A stretch of DNA of 64,000 nt from Pisolithus tinctorius. Lineage: Eukaryota > Basidiomycota > Agaricomycetes > Boletales > Pisolithaceae. Position 1 is the stretch's first letter; each line of letters opens with the position of its first letter. The position numbers and the translations under genes are program-made. Positions 1-16,664 of the stretch are shown piece after piece. Location: contig JANFAH010000006.1 in the NCBI GenBank assembly GCA_024663395.1, positions 930,001-994,000 of the forward strand, written 5' to 3'. Under the pieces are notes generated by a model. That model was not told the DNA's origin. It ran no database searches and saw only the letters and a list, made by a program, of their open reading frames with translations.

Positions 1-3000
1 CGGTCGTGTAGTTTCAGCTTGATGAATCCATCCAGCGTGACTTCAAAGTTTTTAAACGCCTTTGGATCACTCAGGATTTGCTCGAAGAATGGGTCCTGGT
101 TGTATTTGTCCTTCGCCGCCTCCAGTATTCCCTCATTTCCTGGATATACTACTAATGGTACACGCGTCATTGTGTTCTTATCCATGCTATCTGGGGTAGC
201 GGCGGGTTGTTCCGTGTTTGTCACTCGTATATTCTGCATGTGGTCCTGCAATGTGGACACGGCATGGCCATTCTCGGGTGAAGTAGGTATGTCTGTACCC
301 TTCCCCCCCTTCTTTCGCACACCTGGGCCTAGGAGGGCGAAACGACTTTTCACTCGACGTGCAAACTCCATGCCAGTCTCCGGGCGACCTGTCTCTGCTG
401 GAGGAGGAGGGTTTCTTCGATGACGAGGTTGCCCCAGTAGGTTACCTGTTTGTGCGGTGTCAACAGTCTGATCCTGTGGTTTTCTCAGTGGTCTAATCCG
501 GATCGTCAACCTGGGTGCGTTGGGCGACGATGGCGAGGACTTCTCAACAGGCACGCTTGTTGATCCGCTCCCAGATGGTTGATCTACTGGCGTTCCTTGC
601 TTGTCTGGGGACATGGCAAGCGCTTCGACCCCAACATACACAGGTGCAGTGATTATGTTCCCAGCGCCGTCTCGAGACACCGAGTCACTGACCTCCACAT
701 CATGATGTAGGTACTCGCTCGGGGCACGGATTGTCCCTGGAGCATCAAACTTGTACATCCTTGATAGGGCATCCGGAAGGACATTGTCCACCCCCGGGAC
801 GTACTGTATCTCGAAATCGAACTCTGCTAGCTTTTCCAGCCAGCATGCCTGCCGCCCGGATAGTTCCTTCTGATCCAACAGGTATGTTAAGCTCTTGTGG
901 TCGGTTACCCAAGTGAAGTGAACCCCTTGCAGTATATCTTTATGTCTCAACATTGTTTCGACACCTGCGAGCAACTCCTGTTCATGGACAGGGTAGTTTC
1001 GCTGCGTGGACGACATCTTCGCCGAATAGAATGCAGCCACCTTCAAGGACTTCCAGTCCGGCCCCTGTGCGACGACACCACCAATACCATTCCCGCACAC
1101 ATCAGTCATTACCCATATGGGATTGCGGTCGGGCCCGTAGTCTAGAGGCACTCGACAGTGAGGTGTGCACGCCGTGACATATTGTTTCACTGTGTCAAAT
1201 GCTCGTTGCTCAGTATACGTCCATTTAAACGGACGAGTCTCTGCGCTAGCTTCTGCCAACACCCCCAAAGGTACGTGCACTTTGTAAATATCATCAGCGA
1301 GGTAACCCACAGACCCGATAAACCCTTTGCAGAGGGCGCGGTTGGTAGGAACCTTCCAATTGCGAATTCGATCGACTTTCTCTGGATCCATCTTGATGCC
1401 GTCGTCAGTGATGACGCGTCCTAGGATCTTGACTTCGTTGCATAGGAATCGAAGTTTCTTCTCGCTCAGGTACAGCTTTTCCCGAGTCAGAACCTGCAGT
1501 ACTAACTTAACATGGCGTACATGTTCCTCCAGGGTATCTGAATAAATGATGATGTCATCAAGGTACACGTCCATGAAGGATCCGATGTACTCCCCAAATA
1601 TATGGTTCATGAGCGCCTGGTAAGTCGCTGGAGCATTACAGTCTCCCTGTTGTACGATGAGGCTGACCATGTTTCCATCAGGAGTCGTCACTGCAGTGCG
1701 CTCTACGTGCTCTGGGATCACCCGTATCTGTTCATACGCGTCGGCCCCGTCTATTATCGACTGGTATGGCCTTCGAGCCACCCATCGTAAAATGCCGTCC
1801 ATGTCAGGCATCGGGGATGACAATTTCCGGGTGTTCTTATTTCGTTCCCTCAGATCGACTACGACTCGCAATCGTGGAGGATCTCCCGGTTTGGGGATGA
1901 GCAACATAGGGCATGTATTGCGGGCAGCAGTGAGTTCCCACCGACCCGTTTTCAGGTATGTGTTCTTCTTCTCAGTCCAGAGTGGTCGCAACGCTTCTGG
2001 GCATTTAGACGGTCTCCATGGATATATTTTCTTCTCGTCGATCAGAGGAATCTCATGGTTGATTGCACGGAACGGTGGCAAAGCCGTCGAACCAACCACT
2101 GAACAGAGTGGTTTCGACAGTTCCTTGAGGTATTGCTGCGCTTTCTCAAGGCTATCGTTGTATACCTCGGTTGCTCGCGACTCTAGGACAGATACCTGAG
2201 CGCCTTTCATTTCCATTGGGATTCTGCTCCCAATCACCACACGTGGGGAGTGTAATCCTACTAATACCTGATGTTGGTAGAGGAATGGTGTCCCTAAAAT
2301 CAGGTCGTAGTTTTGGACGTTCATCACATCGAAGTAACGTTCGCAGTCTATTCCCTGGTACTGAAATCGTACTTTCGTTCCGAAGTTCACCTTCGATCTC
2401 GATCCTTGAACGGCCAGCTGGATGGTGAGGGGTTTCTCTAGTGGGATTCTTTTTACATTTAATTGCTCCGCTAGCATCACTGACATAAAATCTGCCAGGG
2501 ATCCAGTGTCGATCAAGGCTCGCGCGGGTTGGCCATTGATATGCACCACCACAACTAGTGGCTTCGGGACCTTACATGTGAAATCTTTCGCGATCGCAGC
2601 GTTGCGTTGTAATGTCAGGCGGCCATTCACCTTGACAGTGGTGCTGTGTAGGTGAAGCACGTTACACGATATGTCCTTGAGCTCACATCCTCCGTCATTT
2701 GACGCATCGTCGCCTTCTCGGAATAGGTGAGCTAATCCCAGGTCGTCATCCTCGGTGGGATCAGACCCGGCAAGGCTTACACACGCATGGAGCAATCTCT
2801 TTGCATGCCAACGCACAACGTCAAACTCTTCTGATTTTAGTTTGCACATGGGGAGCTCGAAGCACAAGGCCGTGTCATAGTCATAGACTTCGTAAGTCAA
2901 GTCGTCTTTAAGGACGCATGCGAAACATCCCTGATTCTCTCCTTCAAGTATCTGTAGGCTGTACGTCTCCAGTTTGGTCTCTATGGCCTCCTCAATCGGG

Positions 3001-4046
3001 CGTCCCATAGGTGCGGACCGCCACGTTCGAGTTCTATCCGATCGACGTATGTCAGACTTCTTCATTCCGGCCCTTTCGCCTTTCCTGAACCAGTACCAAG
3101 AGTCTAGTCGGAAGGAGGGCTTCCTCAGAAGGCTGGTCTCAATGGTGATGGCATCTGCGGGACCTAATACGTCCCTTTCACTGTCGGCAATCATATGTAG
3201 GCCATCTCCTATGTCGTAGACCAGGAAACGAGTGTCCATAAAAGTACTCAGTGAGTTTGGGTCATCACCTGGATAACATATGCCTGATAACCGCTCGATG
3301 GCCCGTTCTTCCAGGGGCTGTCCGAGTGTAGAACCTGCGGAGCGGTGACCTAGGAGTTGGCTGCGAGAATAAACATGAACTCGCATTCCCTCTGGTAAGT
3401 CACCCTCGTCCGTTGTGACACTGTTTCCAACGTTCTTGTTGTCATCATCACTCCAGACACTTTCCAGGTCTGGGATATCATCGTCATTAGGGATAGCAGG
3501 TCCTCGCAGGTGAACGAGGTTCAGTGATACCTCAGTGTCGTCACTCGAGGATTTGGCCAATTGCCGTTGGCGCTCGACATCGCCAAAGTCCACGTCTATT
3601 CCGAAGCTCGCGACCCCGGGGGGCTTGTTCGATGAGGACACAGTATGTCTCGTTGGACAATTCCGGGAGAAGTGTCCAGGCTTATGGCAGATGTAGCACA
3701 GACCCTCAGCCTTGTGCCGCTCCTGCTCATCTTTGCTGAGCTTCGGTGTGTCGCGCTTTTGCTTTTCAGAGTGCCCTTCATGTTTTCCCCTAGACTGACG
3801 AGCATCCGTCGGTGCCGCCTCCTTTCGCAGCTCATAATCTCTGCGCCTTCTCCGGTGACATCTCCGTTCACGCTTGGAGGACTCAGGTCCCTCTGGAGAA
3901 GCGGCAGCGCTGGCCACGGTCCGCTTCTTGCTTCGTCATCTCTGGGACTTCGGGATATAATCTCCAGTGATGGACTGAGCGATCTCAAGGACCTCCGCGC
4001 TCGCTATCACTCTCTTCAGTGAAGAAATCTCTGGGTTTAACTTTTC
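1..4046 (-). CDS. Ty3/gypsy pol region, partial (zinc knuckle, protease, RT, RNase H)
   Basis: Minus-strand frame, open from the TGA at 4047 to the left edge, where it is cut. Reading inward there is a CCHC zinc knuckle (CYICHKPGHFSRNC, about 3657-3690), then an aspartic protease core (ALIDTGS, about 2500-2520). A reverse transcriptase follows with the catalytic box YLDDIIIYSD (about 1537-1566), then an RNase H domain with the segment TDHKSLTYLLDQKELSGRQ (about 840-900). The integrase would lie beyond position 1, so only its linker is present. The domain order is that of Ty3/gypsy (Metaviridae). The protease and RT catalytic residues are intact, so this half looks young. It is in the same frame as the gag part, as expected for a single gag-pol polyprotein. 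The element sits head-on next to TRM82. Confidence 0.9.
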
Positions 4047-5945
4047 TCACCACAAGTCTCGCTGGAGTTCTTTGCGAAGACCCGACCAGAGTTTATGGAC
4101 CTTAGCACGTTCGTCTGTTTCTCCTATCATGTTCCAGAGTTCGTTCAACTCGTACACGTAATTCTTTACAGTTTTAGAGTTCTGATAGCACGTCTGTAGC
4201 TTCTCTCTCTGCCGTAGGTGGAAATTGATAGGGAAGCAATAGTTGAATAGCTCTGTAAAGAAATCTGACAACCTCCATTTATAGGGGTCCCCAGATACTT
4301 CGCATATGTAGAACTCATACGCCTTGCCTGTCAGGTAGTGAGATAACACGAAGGCACGCTTCTTCAGGGCCACTCGACCGTCCTCGACATATGCAGTCCC
4401 TTCGGTGACGAAGCAATGGTACGAGTGCGCATCGTCCGACCCATCATATTTGCTAGGTGGAATTGGTTTCAGGGTCGTCCTTCGTCGCGACTTGGACCGT
4501 TTCTTCGCATTACAGTGTCCCCGTTTACGACGCCGTGATCTCCCCTGCCTGCGGTGTGTACCTCTGCTTGAGGATTTGCTCGAGCTCGTCGAGCTACTGG
4601 TGGTCGAGGACTCATTGTCACTTCCCGAGGATGAACTACTATCATCTGATGGCGAGCTGTCGCTCGTCGAGCGCGTGTCACCCGAGTCCTCGGAGTCGGA
4701 TGGCTCGCTCGAGGATGAGCTGTCGTCCAAGACACTGCTCGAGTTTGACGTATCTTTGGTAGTATCTGAATCGCCTTCACAGTGGGATCTTTTCTTAGAT
4801 TGGCGTTTCTTTCCTTTACACCTTTTAGAGCGCTTGTCGCCTTTCTCAAGTCGTTTCAGCGTCAAGCTGATGTAACTCTTTGGGTCGATCTGCTTTACCG
4901 GCTCCATGGCCTTTGGCGTCCTCTGCTGTTCACAACGCTTGTCGTCCCGGCGAGCAACCCTTTCCACTATTTCCCTTATCAGGTTTGGAGGTACACCGGT
5001 GGAAGGAGTGGTAGCTTTCACTACCTTCGTCTTCCGGCAAGACTTATCTTTTCCTTTCTTAGGTTCAGCGCCTTTCTTAGTTAATTTCGGGTTGTCCTTG
5101 TCAGTAGGCGAAGTCGGATTCATTGGTTTAGTCCCCGAGGGTCCAGGTTCATCGCCATCGCTTCGAACCATCCTCTGGATCGTTTTCCAGGATGCCAGTG
5201 CAGCGCATTGTGCCTCAGGGTTCCCCTCATCACCACTTAGGCTCAACGCTCCCCAGTTCTTGGGATCAATGCCTTTCCCTTTTGTATCTTTTGGGTAGCT
5301 TTTGGGTTCTGAAGATGTATCTGCGCGCGCAAACCTTTGCGCAGATATCGATCTCCTTCTAATCCTTTCCCTCTCGTCTGGGGTTAGGTTTCTCTCGGCT
5401 TCCTGGACAGTTCGCTCAAGCTCAGGGCATAGTTGGCTACCTCGGGTGCGCCTTTTGTGCGACTTTCTTCGCACCACCATGGTCCACGACTGCAGGTCGT
5501 TTGGCTCAACTTCGGTCTCACTCATAGGCAAAGGGGACTGAGCGTTACTCCCAGTATTATCAGGTATTTCTATTTGTATACTGTGAGCTGGTACCAATGC
5601 TCCAACAGTACTATTTTCATAACTCTCCGGAAGTCTGAATGCTCCGGGATACACCAGCGAGACTAGTCTCGAGCTGGGTTCATCTATGGCCGCACTTCTG
5701 GGTGCCGGACTCACACTTCTGGTGCTTATTCACATGACATCACTGTACTTTCATGCAGTATCGGCTGGATTCTCGATCGGGTTTGGGGGTTGACTTCCGA
5801 CGGGATTTGCTTTTGACGGCGGGGGACCCTCGATGGTTTCAGCACCAGGCTGTGCCATCGGACTCTGGGGTAGGGAAGCCGCTCGAGCTCGTGTAGCTCG
5901 GCGGAGGTTGTATCGTGCGTTATGTGTTTCAGAGAATTTTGACAT
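4047..5945 (-). pseudogene. Ty3/gypsy gag, N-terminal part of the gag-pol frame, with three in-frame TGA stops
   Basis: Frame starts at ATG 5943-5945 (MSKFSETHNARYNLRR) and runs in one phase into pol. It is interrupted by TGA at 5751-5753, 5730-5732 and 4047-4049. The 4047 stop lies between the residues QRDLW and EKLNPEIS, and reading continues uninterrupted on both sides. The protein has a basic N-terminus, a long Ser/Asp/Glu-rich stretch followed by a Lys/Arg-rich stretch (about 4480-4850), then a capsid-like domain containing LSHYLTGKAYEFY and YVYELNELWNMIGE. All three stops can be explained as CGA to TGA, that is C to T at a CpG. This is inference, since there is no second copy here to compare. 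Programmed stop readthrough is a less likely alternative because there are three stops. Confidence 0.8.
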
Positions 5946-6045
5946 GATACTCACTTCTTTTCTATGCGAGGGATCAGTTCGCAAATTGTTGAGGGAGGTA
6001 TCGGGGGATGATGTTTGTCTCGAGTTTTTCTTTTAGACCAGTTTT

Positions 6046-6340
6046 AGAGCGGATAAAAATATGTGACTCCGAGGCGAAGTAGTGACACTTGCGACGTAGA
6101 CACAAGAGACTTTCCTTAAAACGCGCTACAAGGTTATCCAGACATTGTGGTCTGTATTGATGTAGGGAAGGAAGTCCCTCTATCTCTACATAGTACGAGT
6201 CTCTTTATACCGTAGCAAACAGGTACGAAACGTCAACATAGATGAACGGGACAAGTAAATCAAAAGAGATAAATGAGAAACAAATTGGATCTGTCAACTG
6301 AACGAACATCTCTTGGGAACATACTGTCAAGCGTTGGTCC
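6046..6340 (-). repeat. Probable 5' LTR and leader of the Ty3/gypsy element, boundaries not fixed
   Basis: This non-coding stretch lies between the gag start and the TRM82 start codon. The 5' LTR of the minus-strand element must fall here. A candidate inner LTR end is at 6062, where the plus strand begins TGTGACTCC. The partner LTR is outside the window, so neither the ends nor the target duplication can be set. If correct, the LTR lies within about 100-330 bp of the TRM82 ATG and could affect its promoter. Confidence 0.4.
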
Positions 6341-6392
6341 GAAACCCTACAATAAGGCAACTGGGTTGTGACTGGGTACATGGCTTCAAAAC

Positions 6393-8340
6393 ATGTCTCG
6401 ATATCCTCATTCCAGGCTCTTCATCGGTCCGGTTCGCTCTGTGGTTATCACCGGAGCCCATATCCAAGTACTTGATACGAGGTACCGCCATAAAAGCGTG
6501 ACTCTGCTGTAGTCCTAACCTCTTGGTAAACACAGTACCGGTGACATCCTCCACTCCACAACGAACTTCAGTGCGCAGGACAAGGATGCCGTGATCAAGT
6601 CAGGTCCGATCCGTTGCGCAGCGATAAGTCATGACGATAAATATCTTGCGACTGCTGGGGATGACAAGCACTTGAAAGTATGGGATTTGGAGTCGCTGGC
6701 TCTCATGAGCACGCGGTACGGCTCCGACGGATCCTTGGGATGTACATCATTGGACTTTTTTTTGCAGAGAATTACCCAAAAAAGCGACGGGGATAGAGTT
6801 CACGAAGGGCGGCGATATTCTGGTCGCTGATAAATTTGGCGATGTCTTCCGGTGAGTGTAACGTGTGGTGGTGCAGTGATCTTAAATGGAATGCCCGCAA
6901 GGTACACTCTGCACCACGATCCGAGTGTCACGTCCAAAAAGTCCCCTGACGATGCATCTGCCTTACCTGACAATCCCTCTGGCGGAGTCCTTGTCCTTGG
7001 ACATGTCTCTGTCCTTACGGGTTGTCTCCCCACTCCTAATCAAGACTTCATAATAACATCCGACAGGGATGAACACATAAGAGTGAGTTGGTATCCGGAA
7101 GGATACGTCATCGAGTCCTATTGCCTAGGTCACGAAAAGTATGATCCGTGTTTAACCGTCGCAGAAAAGAGCTAATGTCTTTCGGAAAGATATGTCTCTG
7201 CTATTCACATTCCCCCATCTGCGCCGACTAGTCTGATCTCTGGTGGGGGCGACCCGGACCTGAAAATATGGGATTGGATGACAGGCCGTTTAGAGCGCAA
7301 CGTCGGCATCTTTGGTGATGTTGAACCTTTTATGATGGTGAAGGCTCCAAAGCGGAGGCATAAATCACAGAATGGCGGTGATGACAACGCGGACACTAGC
7401 AAGAAAAGCGGTCGGCGGAAAAAGAAAACGAAACAGAAGCAGGATATCCAACGCGGTGACAGCGAGGATCCAACCGCCGGTTCGTCCGCTGATGTGTCGA
7501 ACCAGGATCCCGCCGAGACAGAAACAGTATTCGTTGTACACAAGATTGATTCTTTCGTTTCCCAGGGCAGGAGCCATATAGTATTCAGCGTCGTCGGGTA
7601 TTGCCTTCATTTTTTTTTTCTTATCTGACAGCCTCAGGTCTGACCTACATCATCTTACAGCGCGACAGCATTATTTGCATTTTCCTCAGTCGACGTTACT
7701 GCTGATGCAGCGATTTGTCGGTTTGATTGCGGAAGACCAATTATCGACTTCACCGTAGCTGGTGACGGCTTGATCTGGATCTTGTTGGATGCAGACTACG
7801 GGGGTACGGAGAAACCTGAAAGTCTAGGGAAATTGGTTCGGGTCGTAAGATGGCATTCTGATGAGGTTTGATGTGTCCAACCTTGGCTGCTGTGAATTTT
7901 ATCTGACTTGCACCTCTCAGTTCCTTGAAGTTGATAACGCACCGCTCCTCCGGTCACTCAATTCAGCATGCGTGATACCAGGTTCGTATGACTTGATTCA
8001 TAGGGGGCGACCTGTTGAGTTCTTCACAGCAACTCCGACAGAACTCAAAGCCTTAGATCTATATTCGGACCTCGTGTCTCTACCCAAGCATGTTGATGGC
8101 GAGCCTGAAAGTCAAGAGCGCGGACAGTCCGAACTTCCCGAAGGCAGCGGTGCATCAGCCAATGTCGAGAGGAGCTTGCCGAAGAGGACGCTTGGACGGC
8201 TTAAGCATAAACTTGCACTGCAACGGTTGCTGCAGGATCAAGTGGAGAGTGCAGATTCTGAAGCACCGCCCGGTACTAAGCGCCCCAAAGCTGAAAACTC
8301 GGAGGGCGCCTCGGAAGACGCGGACATGGAGTTGACTTAG
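6393..8340 (+). CDS. TRM82: tRNA (guanine-N7)-methyltransferase non-catalytic subunit, WD40 protein Trm82/WDR4
   Basis: Seven exons with clean GT-AG introns: 6393-6481, 6536-6715, 6768-6851, 6902-7138, 7190-7597, 7661-7865 and 7921-8340. They sum to 1623 nt, giving 540 residues with all phases consistent. Recognisable blocks are the first WD repeat (IRCAAISHDDKYLATAGDDK, KVWDLESL), the Trm82 signature TKGGDILVADKFGDVF, DRDEHIRVSWYPEGY, and a later repeat ending DPDLKIWDW. A Lys-rich insert follows (about 7345-7440), then an acidic C-terminal tail. In yeast this WD40 subunit stabilises the methyltransferase Trm8, and the complex makes m7G46 in tRNA. The ATG at 6393 was chosen over 6380 because only 6393 is in frame with the first WD repeat. 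No breaks were seen. A gypsy element lies immediately upstream. Confidence 0.93.
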
Positions 8341-8646
8341 TTATGTGGATTAAATGGAAACGTGAAAATAAAATAAAAACTTATGTGAATGCAGGCGGCA
8401 AGAGGCATGTTGTCAGGTCCACCAAGTATGTAGATTTAAACTGCTGCCCCATACACTCGTCCACGGTCTTGACTTTCTGGTGGTACATCGTAGATTGGCT
8501 CAACCAAGGAGCTCTAAAACGATACATACGATACGGTGTGTAGAGAAGGAAATGAGTAAGCAAGAAAGAGCGTGATTTTGATGACCCGGGTAAAATCTCC
8601 ATGTAACAACCACGAATGAAAATGAGTCCAAGTACAGAAGAGAGTT
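8341..8646. other. Convergent 3' region between TRM82 and the first GH47 gene
   Basis: About 300 bp with no supported coding frame. It must hold the 3' ends of two convergent transcripts. An AT-rich stretch (aaaataaaataaaaac, about 8362) follows the TRM82 stop and may serve polyadenylation. Confidence 0.5.
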
Positions 8647-10948
<2,302 letters not shown>

Positions 10949-11679
10949 CTTGCAAGGTCTAAATAACCTTCAGAACTGAGTGGGGAAGACGCGAAACAAC
11001 GATCGAGCGGCTAAGGCTCCGAGTGTCAGCCGCTCTGCCTCAAGGATGTAAACCGGGAGAGGCAAAGCGATTGCAAAGTCTGGGTGGGGAAGCCCTCGGG
11101 CAGCAGAGAAAACCCGGCGTGTGCGTGGCAGGTGTCAGCTTGGCCAAATCTCGCATTCATAAGTAGTGTACTCTCCTCAGCCGATCAGAAAAACGCGTTG
11201 GACGGTTGCCAAGACTTTCACGACCCTACATACATAATTGACACTCGTAACTCAGACCCGACCAGGAGCCTATCTGCAAGGAACATGCAACGACAAGAAA
11301 GGTCACCTCTCCGTTAGGTAGTAAGTACTGTGCTCGCAACCTCCACGAGGGGCTGCACTGAACGGTGACCGGATACTACCGTGTTTGCCGGGTCTTGGTA
11401 CATGAAGCTTCTCCCACAACCACAAATATGCCATTGGCCATAAAAAAAGCTTCGTTCATCCAAGAATTTGCTGTAACGTAACACAAATTGCTCGTCGGTG
11501 ATTCTACAGGCTGCTTGTAAAGACGGATGACGTTGAGAGCCCGGATCTATTTCTAGGGAAATGATGTCCAGAACTCGATTCGGCCACTTAATACGTCTAG
11601 TCATGTCATGTCTCGTCCCCACAATCTTTGTTGATGGATTAGTAGTTACGCTTGCAAGCTTCATAATTCGTCTATTCCT
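10949..11679. other. Intergenic region between GH47 copy 1 and DAP3
   Basis: About 730 bp. It should contain the promoter of the first GH47 gene (high-coordinate side) and the 3' end of DAP3. Open frames here, such as 116 codons on minus at 11314-11664, show no recognisable domain or intron logic and are treated as chance. Confidence 0.5.
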
Positions 11680-13608
11680 CTATAGCGTCAAGGTGGACAG
11701 CAAACCCTTCCAGATAAAATCTCTCGCATTCCCACCGGACTCGCTGTACTTCGCCAGGAACAACTCGTCATTTGGTGCTGCATTGCATAAAATACCAGTT
11801 CAGCACTCGTCGACATACAAGCGAACGCGTCAACATACCTGCCGGAATAGCGCGATCGCGGGTCCACACATCGAACAACTCCGTTGCTTCAGACACGGCG
11901 AGTGCATCCGGAACGCTCACCCGTGAGAGCCCCTTGGCATAGCTTTGCAATTCCGGGACGCGTTTGGCATATGGACCGGAGGGCGATGTTGGGGGTAGGC
12001 TGAGCACTTCCGCAAGTTCAAGTGGAAGCTTGAAAGTGGTGTCTGTACCTGAAAGGGCCCCTACGACAGCACCTCGAGCCTAAAGATACACTGAGCATCT
12101 CATCGGAGAAGTACAGAACTGACTTACAAATTGCTTTAGTCCGCTGGCATATTCCAACAATAAGCGTGGCATGGAAAGGTGGTATGGCTGAATCCGGGAG
12201 TAGTGTGGATCACGATACTTCGTCTTGCAGTATATCGCCTGGAAGTCATCGATGGCAAGTAAAACGGGGAATCTAGAAAATGAAACATGTAAACCTCCAG
12301 GTGACACTGCACCCAACGGATACGTACGCAGTTTGTTTTCCAAGCTCTGATAGGACTGCCGTCAATACGGTAGGAGCCAACACTTGTTCCTTCGTCCCTA
12401 CTTTCACGAGGTCCGCAAGGGACGCACCAGCAGGGACAGTTCCTCTACGCTCCACCTCCACACCCGCTTGTGTACGTAATTGCTCTAGTCGTGGACCATT
12501 GACAGTGAGGAGACGCTGGAGGGTTTGGTATGCGAAGACAGGTTGAGCGTATGTCTGGGTCCGGGGATCGTACGCGTAGGAAGTCGTAGAGTTGACGAGA
12601 CTGATCGCTGGCGACGACCGTCAAGTTATTTTTCCCCTGTGACGGTGGAGTACGCACCTCTCGGGAAGTATAACACAATCCAGTCCCGCATATAACAGTA
12701 TTGTAGTGCTTGCAGCAAGAGAACACTCTTCCCACAGCCAGGTGAACCGGCTAAGGAAATAGGTTTGGATACAAATATCATATGAATTCCTTCGGAAACT
12801 CACCAATCACTAGCCTGTGGTTTGTGCTGCCCTCCTGACTCGCTAAATCCAATCTATTGATGACGTCGATTGTCACACCCCGTATTACTGAGCACGGCTT
12901 TGAAAGGATTCGATACTGGATGCCGTACAAAAAAAAGGAATGAGCTGTTACAAATGAACGAAGTAACCAGAGGTACCGACCTCAACAAGTAGATTTCGAG
13001 GCAGCCCAAATATTCGGGAGGGGTCCTTATCATTTTGAGGGAATGCGAGTGCTTGCGATATGACTGCCTCTGTGAGGATTTCCTGCGATTGAAGTTTTGC
13101 GTGAGCGAGTCCACAAATCCTGACTGAGGAACTACAAACTCACCGGATGGAAGCTCTGCAGCTGGAGTTGGCTATTCCGTTGGTCCGTCTCGAACAGTGG
13201 ATGTGTCAATTGAGCTACTGGCATCGGAAGGAAGGCCTGCAACAGCATCGATTAGTGTCCATACCATGTTCCGAGATTTTGGGATGACTGTAAACAACTG
13301 GCCGGTCGTAACACTTACCGTGTACCTCTTCCGTTTTGTGGCTGCTGCTTGATCTGTATCTTCAAGTTCTCCACCCTTTCCCTTCTTCTGGGCCTTCGAA
13401 AAGCCATGTGCTACACACTCGTCAGCAATGTCGCGTTTGAGGATTGTTGTGCTAGCTTACAACTTGGCTTGACCACTCCAGGTCGCGCCTTTGCATAATT
13501 TCTGACTTGCGTGTTGAGTGCCGGAAGCCCTACGCATGCAGCATTCGAATCCGAGAATGCTAGAAGCGAGCGAGTCGCGTGTCTACAGCAGCTGCTGAGA
13601 GGCAACAT
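11680..13608 (-). CDS. DAP3: Mitochondrial small ribosomal subunit protein mS29 (DAP3 family GTP-binding protein)
   Basis: Multi-exon gene starting at ATG 13608. The upstream in-frame start at 13620 is TTG and was rejected. The first exon (13608-13461) encodes a Ser/Arg/Ala-rich, acid-free leader typical of a mitochondrial transit peptide. Landmarks are a Lys-rich segment HGFSKAQKKGKGG, Walker A SLAGSPGCGKSVLLLQA (about 12700-12760), YMRDWIVLYFPR, PVLLAIDDFQAIYCKTKYRD (Walker B region), and the C-terminus PNDELFLAKYSESGGNARDF, ending at TAG 11680. mS29 is a structural GTP-binding component of the mitoribosome small subunit. No frame break was seen. It is embedded between two GH47 paralogues on the same strand. 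Exact intron edges in the middle were not all worked out. Confidence 0.9.
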
Positions 13609-13786
13609 TTGTGGACCCAAAAAGTCGAGGCCGTATTTGGCACACCTCAGTTAGAACTTAGCCGGTCTTGTCGACGTCACGCAACGCAAAATAACACACA
13701 GTAAGGGGAAATTATATGCAGGGTAGATACATAAGTACAAGGCTGGCTAAGTAACATGTCTACGTATCCAATCGTGCACTGTTCAT

Positions 13787-16169
<2,383 letters not shown>

Positions 16170-16664
16170 GGCACCACTGGGGTGGAAGTGGTTAGAGCAA
16201 GCAGAACGTGGGACTAAGGGTAGTATAGAGGACGTAATGCTTGGTATTACATAATCAAAGTATCCGTGAAGTGCCCGTCCTTAAATTTGTACGGATAATG
16301 CAGTCTCGGAAGGGGGATGTTAAGGTAGTTTCCATGGCATAGTACGTGGAATATATGAACAGGAGACAGTGTTCATCTCAGTCAGGGGCTAAAATGCTTC
16401 GGAAGGAAACGCGGTCACGTGCATTCCGACTGTAGAATCGATGTAAACAACCTTGCTAGTGAAGTGCTGGGTAAGTGAATCACGCACCCGTCCAGAATAA
16501 ACATCGCAGAAGTACTGCAACGGTTTATTCAAGGAATTTGCCTTGTTCGTCAGTAAATTGGATACTTAAGCACGCTCTGTATGAGGAATCGCTCAAACCT
16601 TGAAAGTCAATGGGTCATAGCATACATCATCTGTCTGCATTGCGTGCAGCCAAAAGTCCATAGA
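16170..16664. other. Intergenic region upstream of GH47 copy 2
   Basis: About 500 bp with no supported coding frame. It should carry the promoter of the second GH47 gene and the 3' end of the unknown minus-strand gene at 16665. Nothing else was recognised. Confidence 0.5.

Noticed and set aside
4405..4875. Plus-strand frame rich in Ser, Leu and Glu opposite the gypsy gag
   Set aside because: It is the mirror of the Ser/Asp-rich low-complexity gag segment on minus; the coding evidence is on the other strand.
11314..11664. 116-codon minus-strand open frame downstream of DAP3
   Set aside because: It has no recognisable domain and no splice logic, and its frame starts upstream of the DAP3 stop. 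Most likely chance.
13606..13620. Start of DAP3 at 13620
   Set aside because: The codon there is TTG. The first ATG in frame is at 13608 and begins a good mitochondrial leader.
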